This document shows, piece after piece, positions 41,782-54,730 of a stretch of DNA of 64,000 nucleotides (within the stretch, counting starts at the first letter, position 1; each line of letters opens with the position of its first letter). Position numbers and translations under genes: made by a program. This DNA is from Poa pratensis (Eukaryota > Streptophyta > Magnoliopsida > Poales > Poaceae), in the NCBI GenBank assembly GCA_947311845.1, contig CAMZMU010000012.1, positions 2,464,134-2,528,133 of the forward strand, given 5' to 3'. The notes beneath the pieces are model-generated. The model was not told where the DNA came from, made no database searches, and was given only the letters and a program-made list of their open reading frames with translations.

Positions 41782-43505
41782 TGATGCATGTAAAATGCAT
41801 ACATGAACTTTGCACTTTAATTGCTTATATTCCAATCATATTTGCATCATATAAGGGTTATATCAATGTTTTATAATGATTTTGGGAATATTCATTTATT
41901 TCCTATTTTTATGGAATTAACCCTGCACAGGCAGAAAACCCCGTTTTCTTATTTTAATGTTTCAGGGACCCAAACGTCAACGAAATCACCTGGAAATTTA
42001 CGGGCGTCAATATTTGGAAGGAAGAAGACCTGTGGGCGAAGGAAGCGAACAAACGGAGGCCGAGGCCAAACGGGGGTGGCCCACGCGGCCAGGTACTGTG
42101 GCCGCGTGGGCCCACCCGTTTGGCCTCGTGGCTCCGTTGCCGTCGATCTTCGCTCCACCGACATCGTCTTGACCTAAAAACGCCTATAAAAAAGGTCCCC
42201 CGACGTTCTCTGGAAGGAGCGCCGCACAAACACAGAAACACCGAAACGGAGATCAGGAGCTGCAGATTGGAGGGGGAAAACTCCGGCGGGGCGCTGCCGG
42301 CGTGGTCTCCATCTTCTCCATCGACTTCTCCACCGTCTCCATGATGAAGAGGGAGTAGTCCACCTCTGGACTATGGGTTTGTGGAAGTAACTTATGTATC
42401 TCTCCTCTCTTGAGCTTCACTAATTAGCACCGTATGAGCTGCTGAACATGATTACGGTCACCGTTGTAATACCTTTGTGGTGGATCTTTATGAGTTAATA
42501 TATGTTTGAGATTGCAATGTTTGTTTCAGTTATGAGTATAGATGCATATTATGTACCCCGTTCTTGTCTACTTGTTTTGATCAAGCATGTTTATGAGAGC
42601 GTGTGTGGGGGAACGTGTGCATTAGTTGGAGTAACGGGGGGTGGCTAGTGCAGTGAACGTGAGAGAAAGTTCTGCGATCCACTTTGGTATCTTTACCTTA
42701 CTTTGTTGCCTCACTAGGGATAAACTAAAATACCATGCTACCGGGGATGTGGGCGTGACCATTGCCACTACTCCATGACTAGATCTAGCATGTTCTTATT
42801 TTCACTTCATGTCATGATACTTAATGCTATACTCTGAGTTATCTTAATTACTGAGGTGTTATGATTTAGTTCGCATCTTGGTGGAGTATAAGAGAGGTTA
42901 ATAACCAAAAGATCTCTATGTTAGGACGTGATGCCCATATATCTAAGTAACTTGTTATCAAACCCTGTGTTGCAATCTCATATGTTAACTGTGTGTGTTC
43001 CATTGTCTACCACTTTATAAAGAGAGAGTGCATTTGTGAAACCATGAACCCCAGTCCATTTTTAATCATAAGAAACACCTTTCCAACACCATATACCACT
43101 TTTCTATTTTCAGCCATCATTAAATCCGAAAATACAAAAATACTTTTCATCTTGCATACATCATTCAAAAACCCAAAAATATCATTTACATTGCATCCAC
43201 CATCATTGCATATTTATTTCTTGTTTGCATTGCATAACTATCCTGATATCATTCTTACACCTTGTGCTTGACAACCACAGGTGAGGTTGAGGACCAAAAC
43301 ATCTAACCTTGTTTTGTAGGTAACCAAAAGAAGGATAAGAAGATAAATCTACCACTTCAGATTCCCCGAGAGTTCGATATTAAACCCTCGAGTCACCCCT
43401 CGTGGGGAAAACTGTCTTCCACTTACTATACACTCTGCACTTGGAGTCTCAACCTAATCCCGTTTATTTTTGCAGGTATCAAAGCCTTGCTCTTCGGGAC
43501 CATCA
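41782..43505 (+). repeat. 3' LTR of Sabrina-like A
   Basis: 1724 bp. Differs from the 5' LTR by about three substitutions and four one-base indels. Followed by GCGGC (43506-43510). Confidence 0.93.
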
Positions 43506-43510
43506 GCGGC

Positions 43511-46500
43511 TCACCACTGGACTCCCTGCCCACGCGGCAAAATCCTTATGAATGTTTCGTTTTCCTCTAAGTCGTCTGCAAACTCGCAACTAAACGAACA
43601 AGTACTGCAGCCGGTTTAAGCCAAACTTGACATCGAAGCCGACAAGGACTTTGTCACAATGGGCACCGCACGCGACAGGAAGAGCTTCGCGCGAGAGCAC
43701 ACTTGGCAGGGTCGCACGATCGACTAGCCCCCAACAGCAAAAAACAAAACAAGTGACAAAAAGCGCACAAAAAACTGAACAGAAAACAAAGACTGATTCA
43801 AACATAAAACCCGCAAAGCGATACGTTCAAACGCAAAATAAACATGTTCATTACATAATTCTTTTCGCCCGCAGGCGAACAAACCTAACTACTTCAAATA
43901 TTTTTCCCCATGAAGCAGGAAACGGGTCATGGCCTTGGAGCCACGCGCGCTGAGGAAGTCGACTGCTCCGAAGCTAGTGGTGGAAGGACAACGGCTCCCC
44001 CGAAGAGGCAGAGCCAAGAAGCTCCCTATTCGCTACCTCGTTCAGGTCGCCAGAGCCACCTCATCAAAGACGAAGTTGCATGATCACCATCTGGCGTCCT
44101 GGCAACCAAAAGGAGTCACCACGTCGATGACGGCCCCAAGTCGATCCTCCCTGCCCTTGTCATCAATCGACACGCTCGCGGTGATCTTGCGACGTCCGTC
44201 CACAGATAACGGCCCTTGACGAGAGCATGCGCTATGGTAGCCGCGCTGCGCGCCGAGGACTCCTGCACCCAGCGAATCACAGTCGGCATCAACGACAGAA
44301 GCCGCGTGACCTACACCGCAGTCTCAGGTAACCCCTTCCTGGGGCGAGAGGGTCTTGGCGACGTCTTTGGTCGCGTCACGAACTTGGTGAATGAAAAGGC
44401 CAAGTCAGTGGACCTGCTTCCCATTCATCAAGCTACGCACGTCCTCGCCTGCGATAGGGCAGAATCAGAAAAAAGGAGATGAAAACGAAGAGCCAGAGAA
44501 GTGGAAGAATCGGGCAAAGTCTTACCGAAGACCGCAACGACGAACATCGGCGACTTGGGTGGCGAAGCCCCTCATCTCGCTCTCCGCCGCCAGGGTCTTG
44601 CGATCGAGCCGCTCGAGGTCCTTGGCGTAATTCAGAATCTCCAAGGTCAGAGCGGCGTCTCGCTGCTCCAGCTTCTTGTTGAGCTCCACGCAAGAGTCGC
44701 TCACCGTGGTGTACGCCTCGGTGTGCTGACGTTCTTGGGCGTCCAACACGCGCTGGTGCTCGGCGGCCAAAATGAAGCCCTCATGGCCTTCTCCAGCTCG
44801 ACACGCAGGCGTCACGACTCCCCTGCAGCTCGACTTTGGGTCGCGAGTCGGCGACTCCAGCTCCTCCTACAGCAAAAAATGGCGTCGTTCAGCGACGACC
44901 AACAGAAAAAACACGGGGCTGCGCCGCGGGTGCCTTTAACAACGCACAATCGGCAACCCGGGCTAGCCCCAACGATAAGTTGGTAAACCCCTAGTTACAA
45001 ACTCGGGGATGCGCCTTATTTTACCTCTACACCAACACTAAGGTAACCCGGGGGCTCATCCGAAACAGACAATTTTTTTTTCCAGATAACAAACTATGGA
45101 GACTCGAGCCGCCATCTACGAAGACAACTTCCGAGCCTCGTGGGCTACATACGGCTACAAGTCCATCAAGGAGAAAAGATATACATTGTGCGCCTCCAAC
45201 GCCATCTGACGAGCGACCTCGAGGAGGCATCACCGACACGATGGCCGACGACCCTCATTCCTACCATGAGCTCGAGGGCGGGATGCCCGAAGCGGCCCCC
45301 GACCGCCAAGAGGAGGCCGAGTTGGCGTAGCCACCAGCGCCAAGGACTCGGCAGCCGCAGGCTCGGAGATGTGACTTCCGCCTCCGCTGACCACACAGGC
45401 CTTCGTCACCACCCACCCCCGGAGACGGAGGCGGCAAGTAGGCTCGCGCGAGCCGGTACGGCTCCACCACTTTGTGTGGCGGTCCCTATCTCCATCGCCA
45501 GTGCCTCCTCTAGGTCACTGAGGAGGCCGTCTTCCACCCCTGTGACAGACACAACAATCAAAATCGAGGCAATTAAGCCAGCGAAGTTCTGAGTCATGAC
45601 CTCAACCAACCTCTCAGCAGCAGGAGGGCGGGTCGAGATGCGCACCCCACTTGGACGGGGTGCGGTGAGTGGGGCGCAGGAATGGGCCGATCGCTCCTCG
45701 CCGCCTTGTTCTTCCGCAACGGCGACGATGATCCGCCACCGGAGCAGCGGGTATCACCAGCCGCTTGCGGCTGGTCTTCAGCCTTCTGGCGTTTCGACCG
45801 GGCCTCTGAACACCCGGTCGACGGCTTGCGCTTCCTCCGAAACCAAGAGGACATCTTCATCAACATCAACAGTCGGCTTCGTGGGCCGCGCCGACGACTC
45901 AGCCTCGTCGTCAGAGTCACGCTTGACTACATCGTCGGCCCAGCCGGCATGGACGGCGCCTCCCCGTGGGTCGGAGGCATCCCGACGAGACCTCGGAACT
46001 CTTGAACCAGGAGGGGAAATAGGCACCATGATCGACAAAAGACGTACGAGAACCGTCCCATAAAAACAAGGAAAAAAAGGAAACAAGACGACCTGGGGAC
46101 AAGAACTTACCTCCGAGGCTGGCTCTTCGCGGTGTGGGCCGAGGCCGCCCGCTTCCCAGTCCACCACGGATGATCCGTCAAGCGCCTAATCCGAAGGGTC
46201 CTTGTCCTGCGAGCGCGTACACCGTCGGTCGTGTCGCCCCGGCTTTCAACCCAGTACTCGTAGACCAAGAGTGGCCGAGCCCGAATGGGGCTATCTTCCT
46301 CTTCATCCAAGTGCGATGAGGTTGAGCCCCTCAGCCCTGCTCCTTCGGCCGCTCCTGCAGCCGCGTGACGACTGGCATGTCGTTTGCTTGCGCTGCTCCT
46401 GGAGATTTGCGGGACGGCTCGGCGACGCAGAAAGGGAGGAATCCCGATCTAGCCATCCGGGCCGCTACCGCATGTAGAAAGCTGACTTCCTCCTCCAGTA

Positions 46501-46757
46501 CACCTTCTTGGGAGCCGTTGTCCAGGTAGTCGATGTCGCTGCGGACCTGGAAATTGAGGCCGCCGCACGGCGGCATGTCCCCGTTCTTTCCCCAGCTTCC
46601 CATGGAAGATGCGCAACAACAGGGGAAGTACGGCGCGCATCCGAAGTACCCCTCGCAGAGCACCACGAAGCAGGAGAGGAAGAAGAATCGAGTTGGGCGT
46701 CAGGTTGTGTACCTAGAGCCCGTAGAAATCATGGACACCCGGAAGAACTCTGACTGG
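43511..46757 (-). pseudogene. Antisense ORF region of the outer Tat element (Transposase_28-like), main part
   Basis: Downstream of Tat pol, the opposite strand carries protein-like sequence in several frames, broken by indels. Near 46330-46757 it reads SEFFRVSMISTGSRYT, VVLCEGYFGCAPYFP and LNFQVRSDIDYLDNGSQEGV, then EEEVSFLHAVAARMARSGFL. These resemble the Pfam family named putative gypsy-type transposon (Transposase_28). Further 3' come acidic/Ser-rich and Glu/Leu-rich, coiled-coil-like segments (about 44520-44815: LEQRDAALTLEILNYAKDLE). The plus-strand ORFs here are shadows. The coding start lies beyond Sabrina-like B, at 54586. Antisense ORFs at this position are known in Tat-lineage elements such as Grande; function unknown. 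Confidence 0.6.
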
Positions 46758-48470
46758 TGATGCATGTAAAATACATACATGAACTTTGCATTATATTACT
46801 TATTTCAATCATATTTGCATCATATGAGGGTTATATCTGTTTTATATTGATTTTGGGAATATTCATAGTTTCCCTTTTTTTCTGGAATTAACCTGCACAG
46901 GCAGAAAACCCTATTTTCTATATTTTGATGTTTCAGGGACCCAAACGACGTCCAAATGACCTGAAAATTTACGAGCATCAGTTTTTGGAAGGAACAAAGC
47001 GTGGGAGCAAGGAAGCGAACAAGCGGAGGCCCGAGGGCCAAGATGAGTGGGCCACGCGCCAGATTCCTTGGCCGCGTGGGACCCATCATCTGGGGCCTCG
47101 TGGCTCCGTTGCTCGATCTTTTTTCCCGAGCCTCCGTCTTGACCTAAAAACGACTATAAAAATAGTCCCCAACACACTTCGGAAAGGAGTGCCGCAAAAA
47201 CACAGAAACCACGAAACAGACCTGGAGTTGCAGATTGGAGGGGAAAACTCCGGCGGGGCGCTGCCGCGCGTGGTCTCCATCTTCTCCAACGACTTCTCCA
47301 CCGTCTCCATGATGAAGAGGAGTAGTCCACCCCTGGACTATGGTTTGTGGAAGTAACTATGTATCTCTCCTCTCTCTGACTTCACTAATTAGTACCGTAT
47401 GACTGCAACATGATTACGTCATCTATGTAATAACTTTTTGGTGGATCTTTATATGATTAATATATATTTGAGAATTGCAATAGTTTTGTTTCAGTTATGA
47501 AAGTAATGCATTATTAGTACCCTGTTCTTGTTTACATGTTTTGATCAAGCATGTGTATGAGAACGTTGAGGGGGAACGTGTGCATTAGTTGGAGTAACGG
47601 GGTGGCTAGTGCGGTGAACGTGAGAGAAAGTTCCGCGATCCACTTGGTTTTTACCTTACTTTGTTGCCTCATTAGGATAAAGAAAAATACCTTCCTACCG
47701 AGATGTGGGTGTGACCATTGCCATTACTCCATGACTAGAACTAGCATGTTCTTATTTTAACTTCATGTCATGATACTTAATGCTATGCTCTGATTATCTT
47801 AATTACTAAGGTGCTATGATTTAGTTCGCATCTTGGTGGAGTATAAAGAGATTAATAAACAAAAGATCTCTATGTTAGGACGTGATGCCCATATAATAGT
47901 AACTTGTCATGAAACCTTTTTGTTGCAATCTCATATGTCAATTCTAGTGTTCCATTGTCTACCACTTTACTAAAGAGAGATACATTTGTGAAACCATGAA
48001 CCCCGGTCCATTTTTAATCATAAGAAACACCTTTCCAACAACTTTTATCCACTTTACATTTTCTGCCATTTAAAAATCCGAAAATACAAAACACTTTTGC
48101 ATCTTGCATTCACAATACAAAACCCAAAAATATCATCCATCATTGTTTCCACCATCCTTGCATATTTATTTATCATCATTGCATATTTATTTACTGTTTT
48201 GCATTCATTTTATTTTGTTATCGTTCTCACACCTTGTGCTTGACAACCACTTGGTGAGGTTGAGGGCAAAACAATTTAATTTGTTTGTAGGTTTTCAAGA
48301 GAAGGATAAGAAGATAAATCTTTCACTACTGATTCCCCGAGAGTTCGATATTAAACCCTCAAGTCACCCCTCGTGGGGAAAACCGTCTTTCCTATACTAT
48401 ACACTCTGCACTTGGAGTCTCAAACTAACCCATATTCTTTTGACGCAGGTAACTACGTCAAGGGCCATCA
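46758..48470 (+). repeat. 5' LTR of Sabrina-like B
   Basis: 1713 bp, starting TGATGCATGTAAAATACA and ending GGGCCATCA. Homologous to both LTRs of A over its whole length, with scattered one-base deletions. Confidence 0.88.
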
Positions 48471-48481
48471 AGACAGTTTTC

Positions 48482-48499
48482 TGGCGCCGTTGCCGGAGA
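48482..48499 (+). other. Primer binding site of Sabrina-like B
   Basis: TGGCGCCGTTGCCGGAGA, eleven bases inside the LTR. One base differs from element A (GGGGA to GGAGA). Confidence 0.75.
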
Positions 48500-48873
48500 A
48501 TCATTGCTGTAAAGGTTTATCCAAGGGTATCTCACAACAAAGTCAACTTCATCACCAACTTGTGCAAACACCTAAGCTTGGAGGTTGCACCTACGTGAGC
48601 ATCATCTTATCCATCTTTACCTTCAAATCATTTTATTTTGTTTTGTTAATTGTCTTGCATATCATATTTATATTTCGGTTTGCATATTTTATTTTCAGTT
48701 TTGCATTTTGTGTTGCATTTGTTATTTCAGTTTGTTTGTTTAGTATCATTTTACTTTCAATTTTCATTTATAATCATAAAAAACAAAAAAACAAAATAGT
48801 GCTGTTTTTAATATGTGTGTTAAAGTATGGAGAAACTTTCTGGAATCTCTATACCTAATGGTTATGTTAAACT

Positions 48874-50136
48874 ATGGAAGCCTACTTTGAATATGAATCG
48901 ACCGAAGAAGGAAAAAGAATGCGTAAATTGCTTGAAGCTCTTCACAGAATGGCTATTCAGTTTTGTGAGTTACATGGTATAACTTGTTGCAATAGAAGAG
49001 TTGTTAAACATTCCCACTATCAATGCAAGTATAATAGTGATCCTATAATTTTCTGTTATCGTGAAGATAAATTTTCATGCCCTGATATAGAACAAGTTGA
49101 GAAATATATTGCTTATGTTGGAGCCCTTGAGATTCTTATTGATAAATTTCTTACAACTAGTCATGAAGCTCGTGTAATGAAAGGACAAATTTCTATTTTC
49201 CCAACTTTGCAAAAAGAATTTAGTGACAATGTTTATGTTAAAGAAAGAATTCTTGCTTCCATGGAAAGTACTAATATTTTGCAGGATGATGAAAACATAA
49301 GCTTGGAAGAGGAAGTATGTGAAGAGGAGATTGAAATGGATGTGCTCCAACCTAAGCTTGGGGAAGAGTTGGATCTCCCAACTTCACCATCAACAAATGA
49401 TAGTAACACTCAAACTCAAAAATCTTTTGTTATTTATGAGAATCCATGTTATGATGATGAGTGTGAAACTGAAAATATGGTCCTATATGATAACCCATGC
49501 TATTATGATGAAACTAATAATGCTCCTTTACTTTTTAATAATGCTACTAGTGAAGTTATGGATAATATGAGGAGTGTTGCTTAAATATGCTATATGATAA
49601 TGCTTTAGATGATGGTCCTATGCTTATTGATAATCCTCCATGTTTAGTTGTTACTAAATTTATGCGAGGATAAAAATGATATACTTGCTGTTTGTGATAG
49701 ACTCTTACTCATGAGAGTCCTACTTTGTTTTTGAACTCTCCTAATCACACCATAGAGGAGAAATTTGCTTATGTTGAGAAATACTTATGTGGTTTGCAAT
49801 TATCTTTAGTTCCAAATATTTATTGCAGCAATGATATTAAATTTGATATTGATCTTAATAACTATTTTGAAAGAGGGAAGCATGCTAATGAATTCCAAAA
49901 TAAATTTAATGATCCTCTTTATGTGCCTATAATTATCTAAATTGAATGATTCTTGTGGTTATATGGTTGAATTTATTTCTACTACTTGCAACTATTATGA
50001 AAAAGGAGATGATAATAACCCTCTTTATGTTACTAATAATTATCAGCTGCAAGTACCTACTGTTAATATGCATTGGAAAACTTATATCTATGTGATTCAT
50101 TCACATACAAAATGCCAATGCATAGAAAGAAAGTGA
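48874..50136 (+). pseudogene. Unrecognised ORF of Sabrina-like B (replaces gag-protease)
   Basis: The first block is an intact 236-codon frame from ATG 48874 to 49584: MEAYFEYESTEEGKRMRKLL, a Cys/His-bearing part (CELHGITCCNRRVVKHSHYQ), then an acidic region with a repeated NPCY motif (VIYENPCYDDECE, VLYDNPCYYDET). After the stop, frames continuing the same style (ALDDGPMLIDNPPC, IEEKFAYVEKYLCGLQLSLV, NIYCSNDIKFDIDLNNYFER) run with shifts to 50136, ending in HTKCQCIERK. I know of no domain like it. It encodes PKLGEE through the AAGCTTGGGGA motif, as gag of element A encodes PKLGD. The region directly downstream (about 50240-50308) still encodes the last residues of the A-type gag-protease (FKLPHELRPQ), so the ORF appears to have replaced the bulk of that gene. 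Confidence 0.6.
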
Positions 50137-52663
50137 GACTTCGTTGTTATTACTTTTGTGTTTTGTTTTCTCTCTACTAGGTTTCAACTTGAATATTATT
50201 TTGATTGGTTTGAGAGCACCATGGGACCCTGGTATTATGCATGAACACTTCCCAAGGAAGAGGGACACATCAAAGTTCAAGCTCCCTCATGAGCTTCGTC
50301 CACAATAAATATCAAGTAAGAAGCCTAGCTACATGGCTATAAAGAAAGCGCTTTACGGGAGGCAACCCGGTGTTTTTATTTTTGATTTTCTTTGTGTCCT
50401 CTTGCTGTAACAAGAGACTTAGTTTTTAGTTTTGTTTCTGGAATTTTTAATAAAGTGCCAAGTTTTACCTATTTTGGTTTGAAAAAGTTGCTATTTGCAT
50501 TCGGAGATTTTATTCCAGCACGAATCTGTGCACGGTATGATTTTTAATTCCTATTCTGTAACTCCGAATGAGCTGATATTTGAACTGTAGTTGCAACTTT
50601 TCATCCTCTGTAAGATGATTTTTCAGAATTTTTCGACATATTTAAGTAGGGTAGAAAAATACGTTTTGCTGCTGGTTTTTCTGGACAGATTCTGTCCCAT
50701 TTTGTTTGATGCATTCTTTGAACTTTTAACTTGAATCTTTTTGATCCAATTGAGTTTATAAGTAGGCATACAATATTATACACTTTCTGGACATTCATAT
50801 GAATTTTTGTTCAAGGATTTATGCAGCAAGAATTCGTTTGTCTATCACTACTAATGTCGCCCCACAGAAAAGAAATGGGAGAAACGGTTTTTGAAGTTTT
50901 TTCACAGGGATTAGAGGAGATGCACCAAGAGCTATCCAAGGATGGTGAAGACCATAAGCTTGGGTGTGAAGACAACCCCACTGGACCAACACACTCTCGG
51001 TTTGCACACGTCTAACTTCTGTTTTTCGATCAATGCACTTTATCGCATAAACTTGGAGCGTCTTTTATTTGTTTTTATTTCGGTTTGATTTTTGTTTGTC
51101 TTGAGACCACCACTATCATTTATATGAGAGAGCTACTGGAAATTTGGGTTGAATTAAGTTGGATGCTATTAAAAAGATTGGGAAAGGGATGTTTGAGTTG
51201 ATTCAAAAGATACATATAGTTGCATGATTCATATGCTTTTAATGAATATTAATTTGCAAGTGTTTTATCAAGAGCTATCTTTTATTCATGTTTTGATGCT
51301 GAATGTTACTTTACTTTGTTTAACATGGATTGGTTAGTTCTATGGACACTTATGCATTTAGACGGTCAACTTTCTCCCTCTTGCTAGCCAAAAATTCAAC
51401 AAGTAAAAACTTGTTTTCCAACACCTTCAACCAAAGTTTTTCCAGTGAGTCCACCATATCTACCTATTAGCTTTATCTATTCCGAGTATGTTTATCATGT
51501 TATTTTGTATTTCATACTTCTGAATTAAAATGCTTATGTTATTGATTGTTATGGGAAAAGTTGGTTAAAAGCTCTCACGAACTTGATGCACACCTTACTT
51601 TTATTGCACTTAATAAACATGACCCATTGTGATTAAAATTATGAAGTTGTGAGCTTGACAAGAGTCTTGGTTGGGAGTTAGCTCATATGTGCTGTCACAT
51701 GGCAAGCTTTCAACGTGCTCTTTATATTTGTTGATATCATGTACTTTTGTTTATGGATGCTTATCATGGTGCCAAATAAATGCGGAAACTTAGTGAGTTT
51801 AATGAGTTTGTATAAATGGCTAGAGAGACGCCTGGGCCGCTAATCTAAGCCATGCATCATTCATGGTGGAAATTTACTTACATGCTATGGTGAACCTTCA
51901 GTGATGCACCCCACAATAAAAAGCTATACCAATAGTAAATAAAAAGGGTGTGGAGATTGTTCATTTTGTTTGTTTGTCTTGTCATTTTGACATGGGCTTG
52001 TTCCATGTCCTGAGGCAAGAGGTACCCCAGTTGACGCTCTTGATGACGCTATTATATTACTTACAATGACCTAACTTGAACTTGCTTTTTGTCCCAAGTG
52101 AGTAACACCGTGGTGTAGGTACTCGTATTCACGGGGCATGAGACATTCAACCCATACTTTGTCAAGCACACTACTCATATTTGCTTTCACTTTAAACTTT
52201 AACCATTCAAGATGCTATGATAGGGGTAATGAGAGCTTGACACCAATACCACATTGCAAACATTAACTTAAGTAGAAGCATTTGGAAGTTAGATGAAACT
52301 TATTCATGTTTTACCTCTACTCATTTATATATCTTTCCAAAGTGTCCACCTTTTATATTCAGATTTACAAGAATACTCTATGACCATTATAGGATGTTTT
52401 ACTTTTCATTATGCATACATTTGGTCCATAGTACTTTCTTCTATGTTACACTTTGTGAATTATCATTGAACATCCTTACATTGAATATTGATATCACTTC
52501 ATAATCTATCTTGTATATTGCTACTCCTTTGAAGAATGAATCATTTGACTCTATGTAGCAATAGTAATCATCTTTGATATCCATTGATAGTATTAAATTG
52601 CAAAGTCCATGTTAGTTTTATCACCTTCATACTCGAGGACAGTATAGGTTAAGCTTGGGATGT
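50137..52663 (+). other. Residual gag-protease tail and non-coding 3' region of Sabrina-like B
   Basis: 50240-50308 encodes HEHFPRKRDTSKFKLPHELR and a stop, homologous to the C-terminus of A's gag-protease (39336-39408). The remaining 2.3 kb is collinear with 39409-41781, including GGGAGGCAACCCGG near 50357, ATAAGCTTGGG near 50954 and the polypurine TTAAGCTTGGGATGT before the LTR. No other coding sequence. Confidence 0.75.
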
Positions 52664-54387
52664 TGATGCATGTAAAATGCATACATGAACTTTGCATTAT
52701 ATTACTTATATTCATCATATTTGCATCATATAGGGTTATATCATTGTTTTATATTGATTTTGGGAATATTTCATAGTTTCCCCTATTTTTCTGGAATTAA
52801 CCCTGCAAGGCAGAAAACCCTATTTTCTATATTTTGATGTTTCAGGGACCCAAACGACGTCCAAATGACCTGGAAATTTACGAGCATCAGTTTTTGGAAG
52901 GAACAAAGCGTGGGAGCGAAGGAAGCGAACAAGCGGAGGCCCGAGGGCCAAGATGAGTGGGCCCACGCGGCCAGATTCCTTGGCCGCGTGGGACCCACAT
53001 CTGGGCCTCGTGGCTCCGTTGCCGTCGATCTTTTTTCCCGAGCCTCCGTCTTGACCTAAAAACGACTATAAAAATAGTCCCCGACGCACTTCGGAAAGGA
53101 GCGCCGCAGAAACACAGAAACCACAAACAGAGACCTGGAGTTGCAGATTGGAGGGGGAAAACTCCGGCGGGGCGCTGCCGGCGTGGTCTCCATCTTCTCC
53201 ACGCTTCTCCACCGTGTCCATGATGAAGAGGGAGTAGTCCACCCTGGACTATGGGTTTGTGGAAGTAACTTATGTATCTCTCCTCTCTTGAGCTTCACTA
53301 ATTAGTACGTATGAGCTGCTGAACATGATTACGGTCATCTATGTAATACCTTTGTGGTGGATCTTTTATGAGTTAATATATGTTTGAGATTGCAATAGTT
53401 TTGTTTCAGTTATGAAAGTAGATGCATATTATGTACCCCGTTCTTGTTTACTTGTTTGATCAAGCATGTGTATGAGAGCGTGTGAGGGGGAACGTGTGCA
53501 TTAGTTGGAGTAACGGGGGGTGGCTAGTGCGTGAACGTGAGAGAAAGTTCCGCGATCCACTTGGGTTTTTACCTTACTTTGTTGCCTCACTAGGGATAAA
53601 GAAAAATACCTTCTACCGGAGATGTGGGTGTGACCATTGCCACTACTCCATGACTAGATCTAGCATGTTCTTATTTTAACTTCATGTCATGATACTTATG
53701 CTATGCTCTGATTATCTTAATTACTAAGGTGTTATGATTTAGTTCGCATCTTGGTGGAGTATAAGAGAGATTAATAAACAAAAGATCTCTATGTTAGGAC
53801 GTGATGCCCATATAATTAGTAACTTCTCATGAAACCTTTTGTTGCAATCTCATATGTAATTCTAGTGTTCCATTGTCTACCACTTTATTAAAGAGAGAGT
53901 GCATTTGTGAAACCATGAACCCCGGTCCATTTTTAATCATAAGAAACACCTTTCCAACAACTTTTATCCACTTTACATTTTCTGCCATTTAAAAATCCGA
54001 AAATACAAAAACACTTTTCATCTTGCATTCACAATACAAAACCCAAAAATATCATCCATCATTGTTTCCACCATCCTTGCATATTTATTTATCCATTGCA
54101 TATTTATTTACTGTTTGCATTCATTTTATTTTGATATCATTCTCACACCTTGTGCTTGACAACCACTTGGTGAGGTTGAGGGCCAAAACAATTTACTTTG
54201 TTTGTAGGTTTTCCAGAGAAGGATAAGAAGATAAATCTTTCACTACTGATTCCCCGAGAGTTCGATATTAAACCCTCGAGTCACCCCTCGTGGGGAAAAC
54301 CGTCTTTCCTATACTATACACTCTGCATTTGGAGTCTCAACCTAACCCATATTATTTTTGATGCAGGTAACTACGTCAAGGGCCACA
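52664..54387 (+). repeat. 3' LTR of Sabrina-like B
   Basis: 1724 bp, starting TGATGCATGTAAAATGCA and ending GGGCCACA. Followed by ACGTGG, the presumed target duplication. Confidence 0.88.
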
Positions 54388-54586
54388 ACGTGGGAAAGCC
54401 GAGCCTGTGCTCGACGAAGGCGAGGAAGGCGATGAACTCGCCCGGCTGTGGGAGCGGCTGCGGATCCGTGGTGGCGATCCGCCATTTTCCTTCGGAGGCC
54501 AGCGGCAGCAGCCCTCCACAGCGGCCTGCTCTAGCGCCTTGGCCGTCACCGAGGACGGCTCCCCACTTGCTCTTGGGAGCCACCAT
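54388..54586 (-). pseudogene. Start of the Tat antisense ORF
   Basis: Minus-strand ATG at 54584-54586 opens MVAPKSKWGAVLGDGQGARA and continues EGKWRIATTDPQPLPQPGEF, IAFLAFVEHRLGFPT. It is cut at 54388 by Sabrina-like B; the next residues (SEFFRVSM) are at 46757 and below. The aligned break across the target duplication shows this was one frame before the insertion. A TATA-like box is about 145 bp upstream on the same strand. Confidence 0.65.
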
Positions 54587-54730
54587 CGTCGCCGGAAGAA
54601 AGGACGAGGAGTGCGAGTGACCGATGGCGGCGGTGGCGTGGCAGGCTAGCGCGAGATAAGAAGGAGAGAAGGCAGCGCGCGAGGAAGAAGAAGGGAGTGG
54701 AGTGCCATCTCTCGGCTCGCTCATCTCCCC

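Larger units (their letters stand above)
36151..43505 (+). mobile_element. Athila-type (Sabrina-like) retrotransposon A with gag-protease ORF only
   Basis: 7355 bp, plus strand, with 1724-bp LTRs beginning TGATGCATGTAAAATGCA and ending GGGA[T/C]CATCA. The target duplication GCGGC is perfect (36146-36150 and 43506-43510). The primer site TGGCGCCGTTGCCGGGGA is the type known from Athila elements. LTRs differ at about seven positions, so the insertion is young. Internally there is one intact gag-protease ORF and no RT, RNase H or integrase, so it is non-autonomous. The name Sabrina-like rests on memory of LTR sequence. Confidence 0.92.
46758..54387 (+). mobile_element. Athila-type (Sabrina-like) retrotransposon B with a different ORF
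   Basis: About 7.6 kb, plus strand, with LTRs 46758-48470 and 52664-54387 of the same family as element A. The primer site is TGGCGCCGTTGCCGGAGA (48482-48499). The target duplication is imperfect: ACTGG before and ACGTGG after, consistent with one lost base. It is inserted into the antisense ORF of the Tat element. The LTRs differ from each other mainly by many single-base gaps. The leader and the 3' region match element A, but the gag-protease gene is replaced by an unrelated ORF (48874-50136). No pol domains. Confidence 0.88.

Noticed and set aside
44201..46477. Plus-strand ORFs of 70-160 codons in the GC-rich Tat 3' region
   Set aside because: Arg/Ser/Pro-rich shadows of the antisense ORF; the minus-strand frames carry the recognisable family residues.
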